Below the pieces are notes generated by a model that worked only from the letters and a program-made list of their open reading frames with translations, was not told the DNA's origin and made no database searches. From an uncultured Oscillospiraceae bacterium (GTDB taxonomy: Bacteria; Bacillota; Clostridia; Oscillospirales; Ruminococcaceae): 64,000 nucleotides of DNA. The stretch lies in contig CAJTTH010000007.1 of NCBI GenBank assembly GCA_910579125.1, positions 15,268 to 79,267 on the forward strand, read 5' to 3'. How positions within the stretch are numbered: position 1 is the stretch's first letter; each line of letters begins with the position of its first letter. This document shows, piece after piece, positions 24,993 through 33,611 of this stretch. The translations under genes and the position numbers were made by a program.

Positions 24993-25838
24993 TTATTTAA
25001 ACGGCGTCATCAGTTTATTGTGGATAGCGCCGTAGAATCCGCTGCCCGTTTCTATCAGATCAAGCGACTGCCGCGAGCGCATGATCTGCAGAATATCGCC
25101 GTCCAAGAGCGGTATTCCGCTGCCGCCGTCCACGCTGAACGTCGTCTTGGAGTTCTGGTAATGGTTTACCCGCGCGGTGATTATCTGCTTGTCCGAAAAC
25201 AGCATCGGACGGTTGAACAGCGTATGCGGACACAGCGCCGTAAACTCGATACACTCCAGATCGGGCGACAATATCGGTCCGCCCGCCGACAGCGAATACG
25301 CCGTCGAGCCCGTCGGCGTGCTGAAAATAACGCCGTCCGCGCGTACTCGTGAAACCTCCGCGTCACCGCAGTTCACCACATACTCGGGGAGCTTTGAAAC
25401 ACTCGAACGCGACAGAATAACGTCGTTCAGCACACGTTCCGCGAAAATCTCCCGCTCCTCACGGAACACCTTGCATTCCAGCAGAATGCGTTTGCTTACC
25501 GAAAAGTTGCTTTTGAGCAGTTCGGGAATAACGCCTATCTCATGCGGCTCTATCGTCGCCATAAAGCCCAGTCTGCCCATATTTACGCCAAGCAGCGGAA
25601 TGTCAAATTCAGCGGCTGTCTTGCCCCATTTAAGTATAGTGCCGTCGCCGCCCACAGTTATAATAAAGCTGCATATTTTCGGAGATTCAACGATATCCGC
25701 GCCTATTCTTTCCGCGTACTCCGAATCTCTCCCGTAAACGCACGGCACAAAGCCGCTATTCTTAAGCAGCGCAATAAGCTCCGCGGCAAGCTCCGCCGAA
25801 CCGTCCCTGCGGATATTGCACCCGATCAATACTCTCAT
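24993..25838 (-). CDS. nadK: NAD kinase
   Basis: Phosphorylates NAD to NADP. 281 aa, with the family signatures TVGGDGTILKWG (GGDGT), LGVNMGRLGFMA, and the NAD-site TPTGSTAYSLSAGGPIL. The start overlaps the tlyA stop by 4 bases. It is part of the asp23-to-recN operon, where dxs-tlyA-nadK-argR-recN is a common clostridial order. Confidence 0.95.
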   Translation of the reverse strand: MRVLIGCNIRRDGSAELAAELIALLKNSGFVPCVYGRDSEYAERIGADIVESPKICSFIITVGGDGTILKWGKTAAEFDIPLLGVNMGRLGFMATIEPHEIGVIPELLKSNFSVSKRILLECKVFREEREIFAERVLNDVILSRSSVSKLPEYVVNCGDAEVSRVRADGVIFSTPTGSTAYSLSAGGPILSPDLECIEFTALCPHTLFNRPMLFSDKQIITARVNHYQNSKTTFSVDGGSGIPLLDGDILQIMRSRQSLDLIETGSGFYGAIHNKLMTPFK

Positions 25839-26572
25839 TGCCGCTCCTTTCTCAATCCCAGCAGATATTCAACGTTCCCGTCGCCGCCGGTTATCGGCGA
25901 CTCCGACGTTCCGATCACCCCGAAGCCGCACTGCTCCGCGAATTGCTTTATTTCCTCAACGCACTTTAAACGCACCGATTCGCTGCGGACTATCCCCTTT
26001 TTCGATAAACTCCCTCGCCCCGCCTCAAACTGCGGTTTGATAAGCGCGACCGCAGTTCCGTGCTCCGCGAGAAGCCTGTAAATATGCGGCAAAATAAGCT
26101 TTAACGAGATAAACGAAACGTCCGTGCCGATAAACTCCGCCGCCGTTACGCCGTAACCGTCAAACGAAAAATCGCGGATATCCGTCTGCTCCAGCGAAAT
26201 AACGCGCTCGTCCGCACGCAGCCTTTCGTGGAGCTGACCGCTGCCCACGTCCACTGCGAACACCCTCGCCGCGCCGTTTTGCAGCATACAGTCGGTAAAT
26301 CCTCCCGTCGACGAGCCTATGTCGAGACAGGTCTTGCCGTTCAGATCAACGCCCCATAGCCAAAGCGCCTTTTCAAGTTTCTGTCCGCCGCGCCCGACGT
26401 ACCTCGGCATTTTTTGGCGAACGATCTCCACAGCGTCCGTATCCGCGATCTCAAACGAGTTCTTGACGGCAATTTTACCGTTTACGGTCACGCCGCCGAG
26501 ACTTATAAGCTGCTGTGCAGAGCTTCGGCTGCGGCATATTCCCTTTTCCGTTAAGTACACGTCCAGACGCAT
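25835..26572 (-). CDS. tlyA: TlyA family rRNA 2'-O-methyltransferase / S4-domain protein
   Basis: 245 aa. Residues 1-60 form an S4 RNA-binding domain (MRLDVYLTEKGICRSRSSAQ, then GGVTVNGKI). The remainder is an FtsJ/RrmJ-like methyltransferase: SAM-binding CLDIGSSTGGFTDC, VDVGSGQLH and KPQFEAGR. TlyA proteins methylate ribosomal RNA, and members in Gram-positives are often mislabelled haemolysins. It begins 3 bases after the stop of the broken gene upstream. Confidence 0.92.
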   Translation of the reverse strand: MRLDVYLTEKGICRSRSSAQQLISLGGVTVNGKIAVKNSFEIADTDAVEIVRQKMPRYVGRGGQKLEKALWLWGVDLNGKTCLDIGSSTGGFTDCMLQNGAARVFAVDVGSGQLHERLRADERVISLEQTDIRDFSFDGYGVTAAEFIGTDVSFISLKLILPHIYRLLAEHGTAVALIKPQFEAGRGSLSKKGIVRSESVRLKCVEEIKQFAEQCGFGVIGTSESPITGGDGNVEYLLGLRKERQ

Positions 26573-26574
26573 AA

Positions 26575-27074
26575 TTACCCTTTCAAATAGATACCCATAC
26601 TGTCACCGCCGCAGCAGACCACCCGGTCAAATTCCGCGCGTTTCGGAAGTATGTAAAAAGTCCTCGACCATAGACGAGCAGTCGCCCGGAATTGAATTAT
26701 CTCGGTCAGCTTTCCCTCGTACACCCGGCCGCAGTCGTTTATGTAGTAGTATTCGGCAGGGCGGTTTTCTTTCGGGATAAGCTGTCGATATTCCCGACAA
26801 ATCCCGTTCGGTCTGCGGTATCGCAGCCGTTCTGGATATGCCCCGTATAGGTGAGTTCGGGTCGGAATCTCAGCCACAGATAACTCAGATGAATATTCGG
26901 CGAGGTCTTATAGTCGATGAACATGTAGTAAAACCGCCTGATAACGCTTTTCCACTCGTTTTTCGGGGCTTCGCGGAAATTAGCGCGGTCTATATTCAGG
27001 TTCTTTATCGACTGCTCCGTTTCAATGCGCACCTCGTACCGAAAACTTCGTTCCGCGTCGCTGAATTTCAACAT
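26575..27074 (-). pseudogene. Frameshifted hypothetical gene between dxs and tlyA
   Basis: Two overlapping minus-strand frames together make one gene-length region of about 165 codons. The first (27074 to 26739) starts MLKFSDAERSFRYEVRIET and runs through YLWLRFRPELTYTG. The second (to 26575) carries IPKENRPAEYYYINDCGRVY and TARLWSRTFYILPKRAEFD. The frame must change between about 26780 and 26840. This is either a true pseudogene, a sequencing error or, least likely, a programmed shift. I do not recognise the family. It sits tightly between dxs and tlyA, so an intact version would be in the operon. Confidence 0.6.
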
Positions 27075-28939
27075 TACCTTTCCCCTAGTTTACCCACCAT
27101 TCCATCAAAGTCCAGTCCGTACATTGCAAGTTGCTCGTCGACGGTAGCCGCAGGAACGAACCCGTCCTCGACACCGACGCACTCAACACGCCCCCGATAC
27201 CCGCGCCGCGCAAGCTCCGCGAAAAAACCCTCCGCCGCGCCGCCGCGTATCGAGCCCTCTTCAAAGAACACGATACGCTCATAACCCGCAGCAACGTCAA
27301 ATATCTTCACGGGAAACGGATTTATCGTTACAAGCCGCAGCATATCCGCGCTCGTTCTGTCACACGCTCTTGAGAGATCCGCCGATATTCTGCCGTATGT
27401 TATCGCAAGAGTTCCCGAGGATTTTCCCGAGTAATAATACTCACGAACAGGCTCAAACGCATTTCTGAAACGCTCCGGAACACCCATGACCGTCGGCTCG
27501 CCGCCCTTTGGGTAGCGCACGCACGCAATGCCCTCTGTACGATAGACTGCCTCTGACAAACACCTCCGCAGCTCCTCGAACGTTGCGGGACAGAAAATCG
27601 CGGTATTCGGCACGGCGCGCAACATCGGCACATCGAAAATTCCTTGGTGCGTTTCGCCGTCCGCTCCCACGAAGCCCGCGCGGTCGATACAAAGCGTGAT
27701 GTGAGTTTTCTCGATCGCGCAGTCGTGAATTATCTGATCGAAACCGCGCTGCAAAAACGTCGAGTACACCGCGAACACCGGAAGCATTCCCTGAACCGCC
27801 AGACCCGCCGCGAACGTCACCGAGTGCTGCTCGGCGATACCCGTATCGAAAAATCTCGGCGCGCAGCTGTTTTTGAAGTAGTTCAAGCCGACCGCGTACT
27901 TCATCGCCGCCGTTATCGCGCAAATGCGGCTGTCGGACTTTCCGAGCCGCTCCAGCTCGCGCCCGAACGCCTCCGAAAAGCTCCCGTCGCTGTGCGCGGG
28001 AACCCTGTCGTAAACGAACTCCTCCACCACACCGTTCTCCGCGACCGCATGGTATTCCCCCGGATTAAGCTCCGCGGGCTTGTAGCCCTTGCCCTTTCGC
28101 GTAAAAACGTGCACCACACACGGACGCTTCATCAGCTTTGCCACCGAAAGCGCTTCGGTCAGATTTTCAAGATCATGCCCGTCGACAGGTCCGATATACG
28201 CAAATCCGAGATTTTCAAACAGGTTGCTGCTGTCGTACAGAGCCTCTTTAACAAGCGTTTTGGTTGCCGCGAGAGCTTTCTCCAACGAACGCCCCACCAG
28301 CGGCACCGCCGAAAGCGCGGTCTTGAAACGCTCCTTGGCGCAGTAGTACTTTCTTGTCGAACGTATATGTGCCAGATACCTTGCCAGCGCGCCCGTGCTT
28401 TTGCTTATCGACATGGCGTTGTCGTTGAGGATAAGTGTAAGGTTCGAGGCGGTCTTTCCCGCGTTGTTAAGCCCCTCGTAAGCCATTCCGCCCGTGAGCG
28501 CTCCGTCGCCGATAACCGCCGCCACCGCGCCGTTCTCGCCTTTGAGACACATAGCCGTAGAAATTCCGTAAGCCGCCGAAACGGAGGTGCTGCTGTGTCC
28601 AGAAATGAAGGCGTCCGCGGGCGATTCCGCGCGGCGCGTAAATCCCGAAACGCCGTTCTTTTTCCGCAGCGTATCAAACCGCGAAAGCCGCCCTGTCAGC
28701 AGCTTGTGCGCATACGCCTGATGACCCACGTCCCAGATCACCTTATCGCCGCCGAAAACGTCGTAAACATAATGGATAGCGACCGCAAGCTCCACCGTTC
28801 CGAGATTTGAGGACAAATGCCCGCCGTTTTTCATTACAGTATGCAAAATACTGCCCCGCAGCTCTCTGCAAAGCGCCTTAAGCTGCGGAGTGGTCATTTC
28901 TGAAATAGTGCCGTGATTTATATTGTCGTTAAGAAACAT
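27074..28939 (-). CDS. dxs: 1-deoxy-D-xylulose-5-phosphate synthase
   Basis: Thiamine diphosphate enzyme that condenses pyruvate and glyceraldehyde 3-phosphate, the entry to the MEP isoprenoid pathway and to thiamine and pyridoxal synthesis. It has 621 aa. Motifs include DVGHQAYAHKLLTGR, the ThDP site VIGDGALTGGMAYEGLNNAG, DTGIAEQHSVTFAAGLA, and CIDRAGFVGADGETHQGIFD. It shares the operon with ispA, the next polyprenyl step, via a small PAP2-like gene. Confidence 0.97.
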   Translation of the reverse strand: MFLNDNINHGTISEMTTPQLKALCRELRGSILHTVMKNGGHLSSNLGTVELAVAIHYVYDVFGGDKVIWDVGHQAYAHKLLTGRLSRFDTLRKKNGVSGFTRRAESPADAFISGHSSTSVSAAYGISTAMCLKGENGAVAAVIGDGALTGGMAYEGLNNAGKTASNLTLILNDNAMSISKSTGALARYLAHIRSTRKYYCAKERFKTALSAVPLVGRSLEKALAATKTLVKEALYDSSNLFENLGFAYIGPVDGHDLENLTEALSVAKLMKRPCVVHVFTRKGKGYKPAELNPGEYHAVAENGVVEEFVYDRVPAHSDGSFSEAFGRELERLGKSDSRICAITAAMKYAVGLNYFKNSCAPRFFDTGIAEQHSVTFAAGLAVQGMLPVFAVYSTFLQRGFDQIIHDCAIEKTHITLCIDRAGFVGADGETHQGIFDVPMLRAVPNTAIFCPATFEELRRCLSEAVYRTEGIACVRYPKGGEPTVMGVPERFRNAFEPVREYYYSGKSSGTLAITYGRISADLSRACDRTSADMLRLVTINPFPVKIFDVAAGYERIVFFEEGSIRGGAAEGFFAELARRGYRGRVECVGVEDGFVPAATVDEQLAMYGLDFDGMVGKLGER

Positions 28940-28954
28940 AAAAATGCCCCCAAA

Positions 28955-29449
28955 TTATTTTAGCGGAAATACCATTGCGATCAATATTCCGAGCAACGAA
29001 CCCGCAAGCACCTCTATCGGCGTATGTCCGAGAAATTCCTTGAGATCCTTTTGATTAACGAGTTCGTCTATGTCGGGATCCTCGTCGCCGCCGCTGAGCT
29101 GCGATATCTCATCGTCGAGATTATCAACGATATGCCGCAGCTTGTTCAGCTCCTTAGCGTGCAGCCCCGCGTTGTACCGCACGCTCATCGCGTCGTAGAT
29201 AACGATCGCCATAAGCAGCGCCGCAAAAGCAAATTCCGTGCTTGTAAAGCCCTTTAGCCGCAGCGTGTAAAGCGCGACGGAAACCACCAGCGACGAGTGC
29301 GACGACGGCATTCCGCCCGCGCCCGTTATCCTTTCGGGATCGAACGTCTTGTATTTTATTGAATAGTGAAGCGTTTTCAGCACCTGCGCCACTATCCACG
29401 ATATAAAACCCACCGAGATAATAGGGTTCAGCATTAACAATTTCATCAT
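28955..29449 (-). CDS. Divergent PAP2-family membrane phosphatase-like protein (DUF212)
   Basis: 164 aa with three to four hydrophobic segments. The core GGMPSSHSSLVVSVALYTL and the later FLGHTPIEVLAGSLLG are the hallmarks of the divergent PAP2/DUF212 family, found near isoprenoid genes in many Gram-positives. A role in dephosphorylating polyprenyl phosphates would suit the place between ispA and dxs but is not proven for the family. The conserved segment around residues 115-135 is acidic and soluble. Confidence 0.88.
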   Translation of the reverse strand: MMKLLMLNPIISVGFISWIVAQVLKTLHYSIKYKTFDPERITGAGGMPSSHSSLVVSVALYTLRLKGFTSTEFAFAALLMAIVIYDAMSVRYNAGLHAKELNKLRHIVDNLDDEISQLSGGDEDPDIDELVNQKDLKEFLGHTPIEVLAGSLLGILIAMVFPLK

Positions 29450-29469
29450 TTTTTAAGCATAGTCCTCCG

Positions 29470-30357
29470 TCAATAATGACGATCTAAAAGCATATTTGTA
29501 AGCCCGACAAGGAACTCGTTGTCCTCGAAGTCCGCAAGCAGCTCCGCCGCCTGCGCCGTGAGCGTCCGCGCCTGTTCCCGCGCTTTTTCGAGACCCACCG
29601 CCGTGACATATGTGTACTTTTCGTCCGCCTTATCACTGCCGACGGGCTTTCCGAGCAGCTTTTCGTCTGCGGTAATATCGAGGATATCGTCGACGATTTG
29701 AAACGCCAGACCCAACCGCTGACCGTAACTCCCCGCCGCAAGCTGCTTATCCGCACCCGCGCCTGCCGCGATACACCCCGCCTTGCAGCAGAATTCGAGC
29801 AGCGCGCCCGTTTTCATTCGGTACATTTCAAGGATAACGCCCACAGGCGGCTGCTTTCCCTCGTTTTCAAGGTCGACGGTCTGACCGCCGATCATTCCCG
29901 AGATACCCGAAAGCTCACCCAGCAGCTTTATAATGCGGAGCGCCGCATCCTGTGAGAGCGTTTTCTTCAAGCCTGCCTCGGCGATTATCTGAAACGGAAG
30001 TATCGCCAGCGCGTCGCCCGCAAGCACAGCCGCCGCCTCGCCGAACGCCTTGTGGCACGAGGGCTTTCCGCGCCGCATATCGTCGTCGTCCATACACGGC
30101 AGATCGTCGTGGATAAGCGAGAACGTATGCATCATCTCGATAGCGCACGCAACGGGCAGAGCAGTTTCCGGTTCGCCGCCGCACACGCGGCAGAATTCCA
30201 TAACGAGCACCGGACGAATACGCTTTCCCCCCGCCGATAAGCTGTAACGCGCCGCGTCCGCAACTCTTTTTTGCAGGCACTCAACCTCGGGGAGATACCT
30301 TTGCAGCGCCTCTTCGGTCATTTCCGCATAGTCCGCGAGCCTCTCTTTAACGTCCAT
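29470..30357 (-). CDS. ispA: Polyprenyl (farnesyl/geranyl) diphosphate synthase
   Basis: Short-chain trans-prenyltransferase, 295 aa. The first aspartate-rich motif is SLIHDDLPCMDDDDMRRG and the second is QIVDDILDITADEKL. GGKRIRPVL near residue 45 binds isopentenyl diphosphate. The residues before the first DDxxD fit the FPP-synthase type in bacteria, so farnesyl diphosphate is the probable product. Its ATG overlaps the xseB stop by one base (TAATG), indicating coupling. Confidence 0.94.
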   Translation of the reverse strand: MDVKERLADYAEMTEEALQRYLPEVECLQKRVADAARYSLSAGGKRIRPVLVMEFCRVCGGEPETALPVACAIEMMHTFSLIHDDLPCMDDDDMRRGKPSCHKAFGEAAAVLAGDALAILPFQIIAEAGLKKTLSQDAALRIIKLLGELSGISGMIGGQTVDLENEGKQPPVGVILEMYRMKTGALLEFCCKAGCIAAGAGADKQLAAGSYGQRLGLAFQIVDDILDITADEKLLGKPVGSDKADEKYTYVTAVGLEKAREQARTLTAQAAELLADFEDNEFLVGLTNMLLDRHY

Positions 30358-30533
30358 TACTGCTCCTCCAGCTTTTCAACGGTGAGCTTCGCGCCGTCAA
30401 TGTATTCCTTGAGCTTTTTGGTAAGCTCCACAGCCTCCGTATATAATTTCATGCTTTCGTCGAGCGGAAGATCAGAGGCTTTCATTTTCTCCGAGATCTC
30501 CGCAAGCCTTTTCATTTCCTTTTCAAAATCCAT
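30357..30533 (-). CDS. xseB: Exodeoxyribonuclease VII small subunit
   Basis: 58-residue protein. It begins MDFEKEMKRLAEISEKM and has the XseB hallmark pattern LPLDESMKLYTEAVELTKK, forming two helices that bind the large subunit. The stop overlaps the ispA start (TAATG), and the gene begins one base after the xseA stop, the conserved xseA-xseB-ispA order. At 58 aa it is at the short end for the family but appears complete. Confidence 0.92.
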   Translation of the reverse strand: MDFEKEMKRLAEISEKMKASDLPLDESMKLYTEAVELTKKLKEYIDGAKLTVEKLEEQ

Positions 30534-30534
30534 T

Positions 30535-31755
30535 TTACTGTTCCTTTACTTCCTTGACCGCAGCCGAAACGCTGCCCTTGTTGAACGTCACGTCAATTAT
30601 ATCGCCGACCGCGAGCTCGCCCGCGCTCCTGATGGTCTTACCGTTATGCTTAGCCGCTGAATATCCGCGCGACAGCACCGCCATGGGATTGAGGTCGGAC
30701 ACCGACTGCGCGTGCTTTTGCAGCGCGAACTCCGCGTTTTCGAGTTTTCTGTGTATCGACTGCGAAATGCTCTCGGAAAAACGTGACAAGCTCTGCTCCC
30801 ACCGCAGTATACGGTTCTTCGGGGAGTTCAGCTGAACGTCCTTTTCCAACAGCACGAGCCGTCTTTCGCGAACGTCTATCAGCCGCCGCATCTCGTTGTG
30901 GAAAAATTGTTCTATCCCATCAAGCCTTGCCGCCTCGCCCGCCGCTTCCCGCGTCACTATGACCGCCGCCGACGTCGGTGTTGAAGCGCTCACGTCCGCA
31001 ACGTCGTCCGACAGCGAGTGATCGACCTCGTGACCCACCGCGCTCACGGTCGGTATCGTTGAAGCGAATATCTCCCTCGCGAGTTCCTCCGAATTAAAGC
31101 AGTCCAGATCCTCCTTAGAACCGCCGCCGCGCGCGATTATCATCACGTCCGCGCCGATGGTCTGCGCTCTGCGGACAGCCGCCACCAGCGACGGTACGGC
31201 GTTCGCGCCCTGAACCTGTGCGGGAACACACACCAGCGTAACCGCGGGAAACGTCGCCGCTACCTTATCGCAGATATCGTGCCACACCGCGCCCGTCGGT
31301 GAAGTCACGACCGCTATTTTCTTCGGGAAACGCGGCAGCGGACGGTGTTGATTAAACAACCCCTCATTGCGCAGACGCTCCGTCAAAAGCTGCAAAGCCG
31401 CCGCTCTCGCGCCCTCGCCGTAGGGGATTATGTCCTCGCCCTTTATCTGATACTTGCTCGCCTTAGGGCTTATCGAGACGCTCCCGAGCACTATGATCTC
31501 GTCACCCGCCTGCGGCAGATACGTCAGCCGCGACGACGCCTTGAATATCGCCACGTCCAGTACGCTCTTATCGCCGTCGCTGTCGCGCAGCGAAATGAAT
31601 ATCCAGTCCATATACGCACTTTTATGCTGCACCGTGATCTTAGTCACCTCACCGCACACTCCGATATTGCACAGCGACGGACAGCTCATAAGCGCACTCT
31701 CGACATGCTCCGTAAACTCCTTTACGGACAAAACCAAAGTACCGTCGTCAAGCAT
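30535..31755 (-). CDS. xseA: Exodeoxyribonuclease VII large subunit
   Basis: Catalytic subunit of exonuclease VII, which degrades single-stranded DNA from either end. About 406 aa. The N-terminal OB fold includes CGEVTKITVQHKSAYMDW. The catalytic core has VTSPTGAVWHDI, ARGGGSKEDLDCFNSEELA and AVGHEVDHSLSDDVAD, followed by a coiled coil and the C-terminal NPMAVLSRGYSAAKHN. The ATG at 31755 follows GAGGG; a TTG two codons earlier is possible. It overlaps nusB by 8 bases. Confidence 0.95.
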   Translation of the reverse strand: MLDDGTLVLSVKEFTEHVESALMSCPSLCNIGVCGEVTKITVQHKSAYMDWIFISLRDSDGDKSVLDVAIFKASSRLTYLPQAGDEIIVLGSVSISPKASKYQIKGEDIIPYGEGARAAALQLLTERLRNEGLFNQHRPLPRFPKKIAVVTSPTGAVWHDICDKVAATFPAVTLVCVPAQVQGANAVPSLVAAVRRAQTIGADVMIIARGGGSKEDLDCFNSEELAREIFASTIPTVSAVGHEVDHSLSDDVADVSASTPTSAAVIVTREAAGEAARLDGIEQFFHNEMRRLIDVRERRLVLLEKDVQLNSPKNRILRWEQSLSRFSESISQSIHRKLENAEFALQKHAQSVSDLNPMAVLSRGYSAAKHNGKTIRSAGELAVGDIIDVTFNKGSVSAAVKEVKEQ

Positions 31756-32158
31756 TTTCAAGTTCCCTCATATACGAATTGAGTATCCCGTTTATAAATC
31801 CGCTGTCCGCTTTCAGCGAGTACTTCTTCGCCAGCTCCACAGCCTCGTTTATCGCAGCGGCGTTCGGTACTCTGTCGCAGTATTTCATCTCGTAAACGGC
31901 AATTTTAAGTATTATCATATTCACCTTGGCGATACGCGAGACCGACCTCGACGCGGAAAATTTCGCGATTATATCGCGCAGCTCCTCGTCGTGCTCCATA
32001 ACGCCCTTTACTATCTCATCCGTCTGCTCGTTTTTCGCCATATCGAACGCTTCGGCGTTCAGCTCGTCTATTTCCTCGAGCGTTGTGCCGAACATCAGCT
32101 GATACAAAATCAGAAATGCGCCCTCGCGAACCTCCGGACGGCTTAATTTTTCACTCAT
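31748..32158 (-). CDS. nusB: Transcription antitermination factor NusB
   Basis: All-helical RNA-binding protein of rRNA antitermination complexes, 136 aa. Landmarks are REGAFLILYQLMF at the N-terminus, the central IAKVNMIILKIAVYEMKY, and the C-terminal NEAVELAKKYSLKADSGFIN followed by GILNSYMREL. It follows the asp23 gene by 15 bases and overlaps xseA, matching the common asp23-nusB-xseA order. Confidence 0.95.
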   Translation of the reverse strand: MSEKLSRPEVREGAFLILYQLMFGTTLEEIDELNAEAFDMAKNEQTDEIVKGVMEHDEELRDIIAKFSASRSVSRIAKVNMIILKIAVYEMKYCDRVPNAAAINEAVELAKKYSLKADSGFINGILNSYMRELENA

Positions 32159-32173
32159 CTGCCCACCCCGATC

Positions 32174-32539
32174 TTATTCTTCCGCAGCGGGCTGCCCGTT
32201 TTCTTTATAGCTTACTCCCGCGATATTAACGTCTACCTTTGTCACCGTAAAGCCTGTCATATTCTGGACCGCGCTTTTTACGCTGCGCTGGATATTTTCC
32301 GCGACCTTTACCGCGTTATATCCCTCGATGACCGAAATGTCGAACTTAATCGCCGCCGCTTCCCCGAGTATTCTCGCACGGACTGGTCCGCGGAATTTCG
32401 ACATTGCGGACGGCGCCTCAAGGTGCTGTCCGTTTGCGGCAACGCCCTCGATCTCGCACGCGGCTGTCTCCGCGATCTTCAATATTACCTCTTCCGAAAC
32501 CTTGATACTGCCCGCAGTATGTCTTTTAGATGTTTCCAT
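32174..32539 (-). CDS. Asp23/Gls24 family envelope stress protein
   Basis: 121 aa. The Asp23 core is clear: IKVSEEVILKIAETAACEIE, GVAANGQHL, VRARILGEAAAIKFDISVIE and a C-terminal VTKVDVNIAGVSY. Members form membrane-associated assemblies in Gram-positive cells and are linked to envelope stress. This is the first gene of the long operon that runs to recN, and its promoter is at 32632-32660. Confidence 0.92.
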   Translation of the reverse strand: METSKRHTAGSIKVSEEVILKIAETAACEIEGVAANGQHLEAPSAMSKFRGPVRARILGEAAAIKFDISVIEGYNAVKVAENIQRSVKSAVQNMTGFTVTKVDVNIAGVSYKENGQPAAEE

Positions 32540-32631
32540 ATTTCCTCCCGATCCAAAAACGTTTTGCCGTCTTGCTGCCGATCATAAATTTTCCAAGCGG
32601 CTCAATGCCGCATTTTTCCTTATACTACATT

Positions 32632-32660
32632 ATTATACCACAAACTCCGATAATAAACAA
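32632..32660 (-). promoter_or_regulatory. Promoter of the asp23-to-recN operon
   Basis: TTGTTT and TATAAT on the minus strand with a 17-bp spacer, about 93 bases before asp23. Confidence 0.75.
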
Positions 32661-32751
32661 GTGCTTTTTTAAAGAAAACTGTAACCAAATTCATTTTTCG
32701 GAATAAAATGCGATTAGAGCAAGCAAAATCGGCAGAAAGGCGGTGAACGGT

Positions 32752-32928
32752 ATGCGGGGACCGAGAAGAAGAAAACGCAGACGCTGCGGCGCGGGAACGG
32801 GGATCGTGCTGGCGATAGCGGCGTTTCTGGGCGCTCTTATGTGCCTTTCCTTTTTCTCGTTCAAGGTAATGCTGTTCGTTATCGCCGTGCTGCTGATAGT
32901 GCTGGGGATTTTCCTTTTGCGGTTATGA
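32752..32928 (+). CDS. Small basic two-helix membrane protein upstream of spoVM
   Basis: 58 aa from the ATG at 32752, or 61 aa from the GTG at 32743. It starts MRGPRRRKRRRCGAG, a very basic stretch, then has two hydrophobic segments (IVLAIAAFLGALMCLSFFS and VMLFVIAVLLIVLGIFLL) with almost no loop, so it is likely a membrane hairpin with the basic end in the cytoplasm. I do not recognise it. spoVM begins 14 bases after its stop on the same strand, so a sporulation role is plausible by association only. Confidence 0.65.
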   Translation: MRGPRRRKRRRCGAGTGIVLAIAAFLGALMCLSFFSFKVMLFVIAVLLIVLGIFLLRL

Positions 32929-32942
32929 GAGGAGAGTTACAT

Positions 32943-33029
32943 ATGAAAGTTGTCGTAGTGAAAAGTCCTAAAATGTTCGTCGGCTTTTTAAGGCTGATGT
33001 TCGGCATCAAAAAATCCGAGATGACATAA
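32943..33029 (+). CDS. spoVM: Stage V sporulation protein SpoVM
   Basis: A 28-residue amphipathic peptide. The pattern MKVVVVKSPKMFVGFLRLMF followed by GIKK matches SpoVM: a short strand-like start, a central Lys-Ser-Pro, and one amphipathic helix with basic residues at the end. SpoVM recognises the convex outer forespore membrane and anchors SpoIVA to begin coat assembly. GAGAGGAGAG lies seven bases before the ATG. The neighbouring spoIIIA operon supports the call. It is short enough to be missed by automated gene finding. Confidence 0.85.
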   Translation: MKVVVVKSPKMFVGFLRLMFGIKKSEMT

Positions 33030-33034
33030 GCCAA

Positions 33035-33060
33035 GCCGCAGCCCCGTACAAGGCTGCGGC
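33035..33060. terminator. Strong hairpin between spoVM and spoIIIAH
   Basis: GCCGCAGCC and GGCTGCGGC form a 9-bp GC-rich stem with an 8-base loop between convergent genes. T-runs are poor on both sides. Confidence 0.6.
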
Positions 33061-33065
33061 AAACG

Positions 33066-33599
33066 TTATTTCACCTCAACGATCGTTATGTTATCGCTCG
33101 CGACCTCTACCTCCGAAAGCAACGTCGACTTTATTTTCGCAGCGCCCGCCGCGTCCAGACCGTCCGTCTTGACGATAATATTCGCGCCGCCCTCGCTTAA
33201 ATAGCACAGCGCGTCCGCAAACCCCTGCGCTTTCAGCAGCGTTTCAATTTTATTCTCGCTTTCGATAACGTTGCTTAAGTTCTGCGCGTTTGTTTCCACT
33301 ACTGTCAACTCGTCCTTGGTCATATCGCCGCCGTTATACATACTCGCGATGACCTGTGCTGCCTCGTCGCGCGTCTGCTGCTTATCCAGCCGAGCCTGCG
33401 CGAAATACGCGTCACCGCTTACGTTATTCGCCACGAACGACGTATCGCCGTAGTTCGCGCCAACCTCCGCCGACGGCTGAGTCACGTCCTTCTTCCCCGA
33501 CGACACGATGAAATTCACCGCTACCGCCGCGCCCAGAAGCACCGTCAGCGACGCTATCACTATCTGTTTCTTCCCGATAATCAAATTTAATCTCTTCAT
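33066..33599 (-). CDS. spoIIIAH: Stage III sporulation protein AH
   Basis: Mother-cell membrane protein whose outer domain binds forespore SpoIIQ to build the feeding channel during engulfment. It has 177 aa. A single N-terminal membrane helix, IVIASLTVLLGAAVAVNFIV, is followed by a linker, and the C-terminal half is the ring-forming fold ending in GAAKIKSTLLSEVEVASDNI. It is the last gene of the spoIIIA operon. An unusual 275-base gap filled with repeats and hairpins separates it from spoIIIAG. Confidence 0.92.
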   Translation of the reverse strand: MKRLNLIIGKKQIVIASLTVLLGAAVAVNFIVSSGKKDVTQPSAEVGANYGDTSFVANNVSGDAYFAQARLDKQQTRDEAAQVIASMYNGGDMTKDELTVVETNAQNLSNVIESENKIETLLKAQGFADALCYLSEGGANIIVKTDGLDAAGAAKIKSTLLSEVEVASDNITIVEVK

Positions 33600-33611
33600 A
33601 ATTTCTCCTTA

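Noticed and set aside
27644..28810. Plus-strand open frame of 388 codons
   Set aside because: It is antisense to dxs, which is fully supported by motifs; the frame has no ribosome binding site.
32841..33029. 62-codon frame that includes the spoVM sequence
   Set aside because: The upstream part overlaps the small membrane gene in another frame; the ribosome binding site and similarity point to the internal ATG at 32943.
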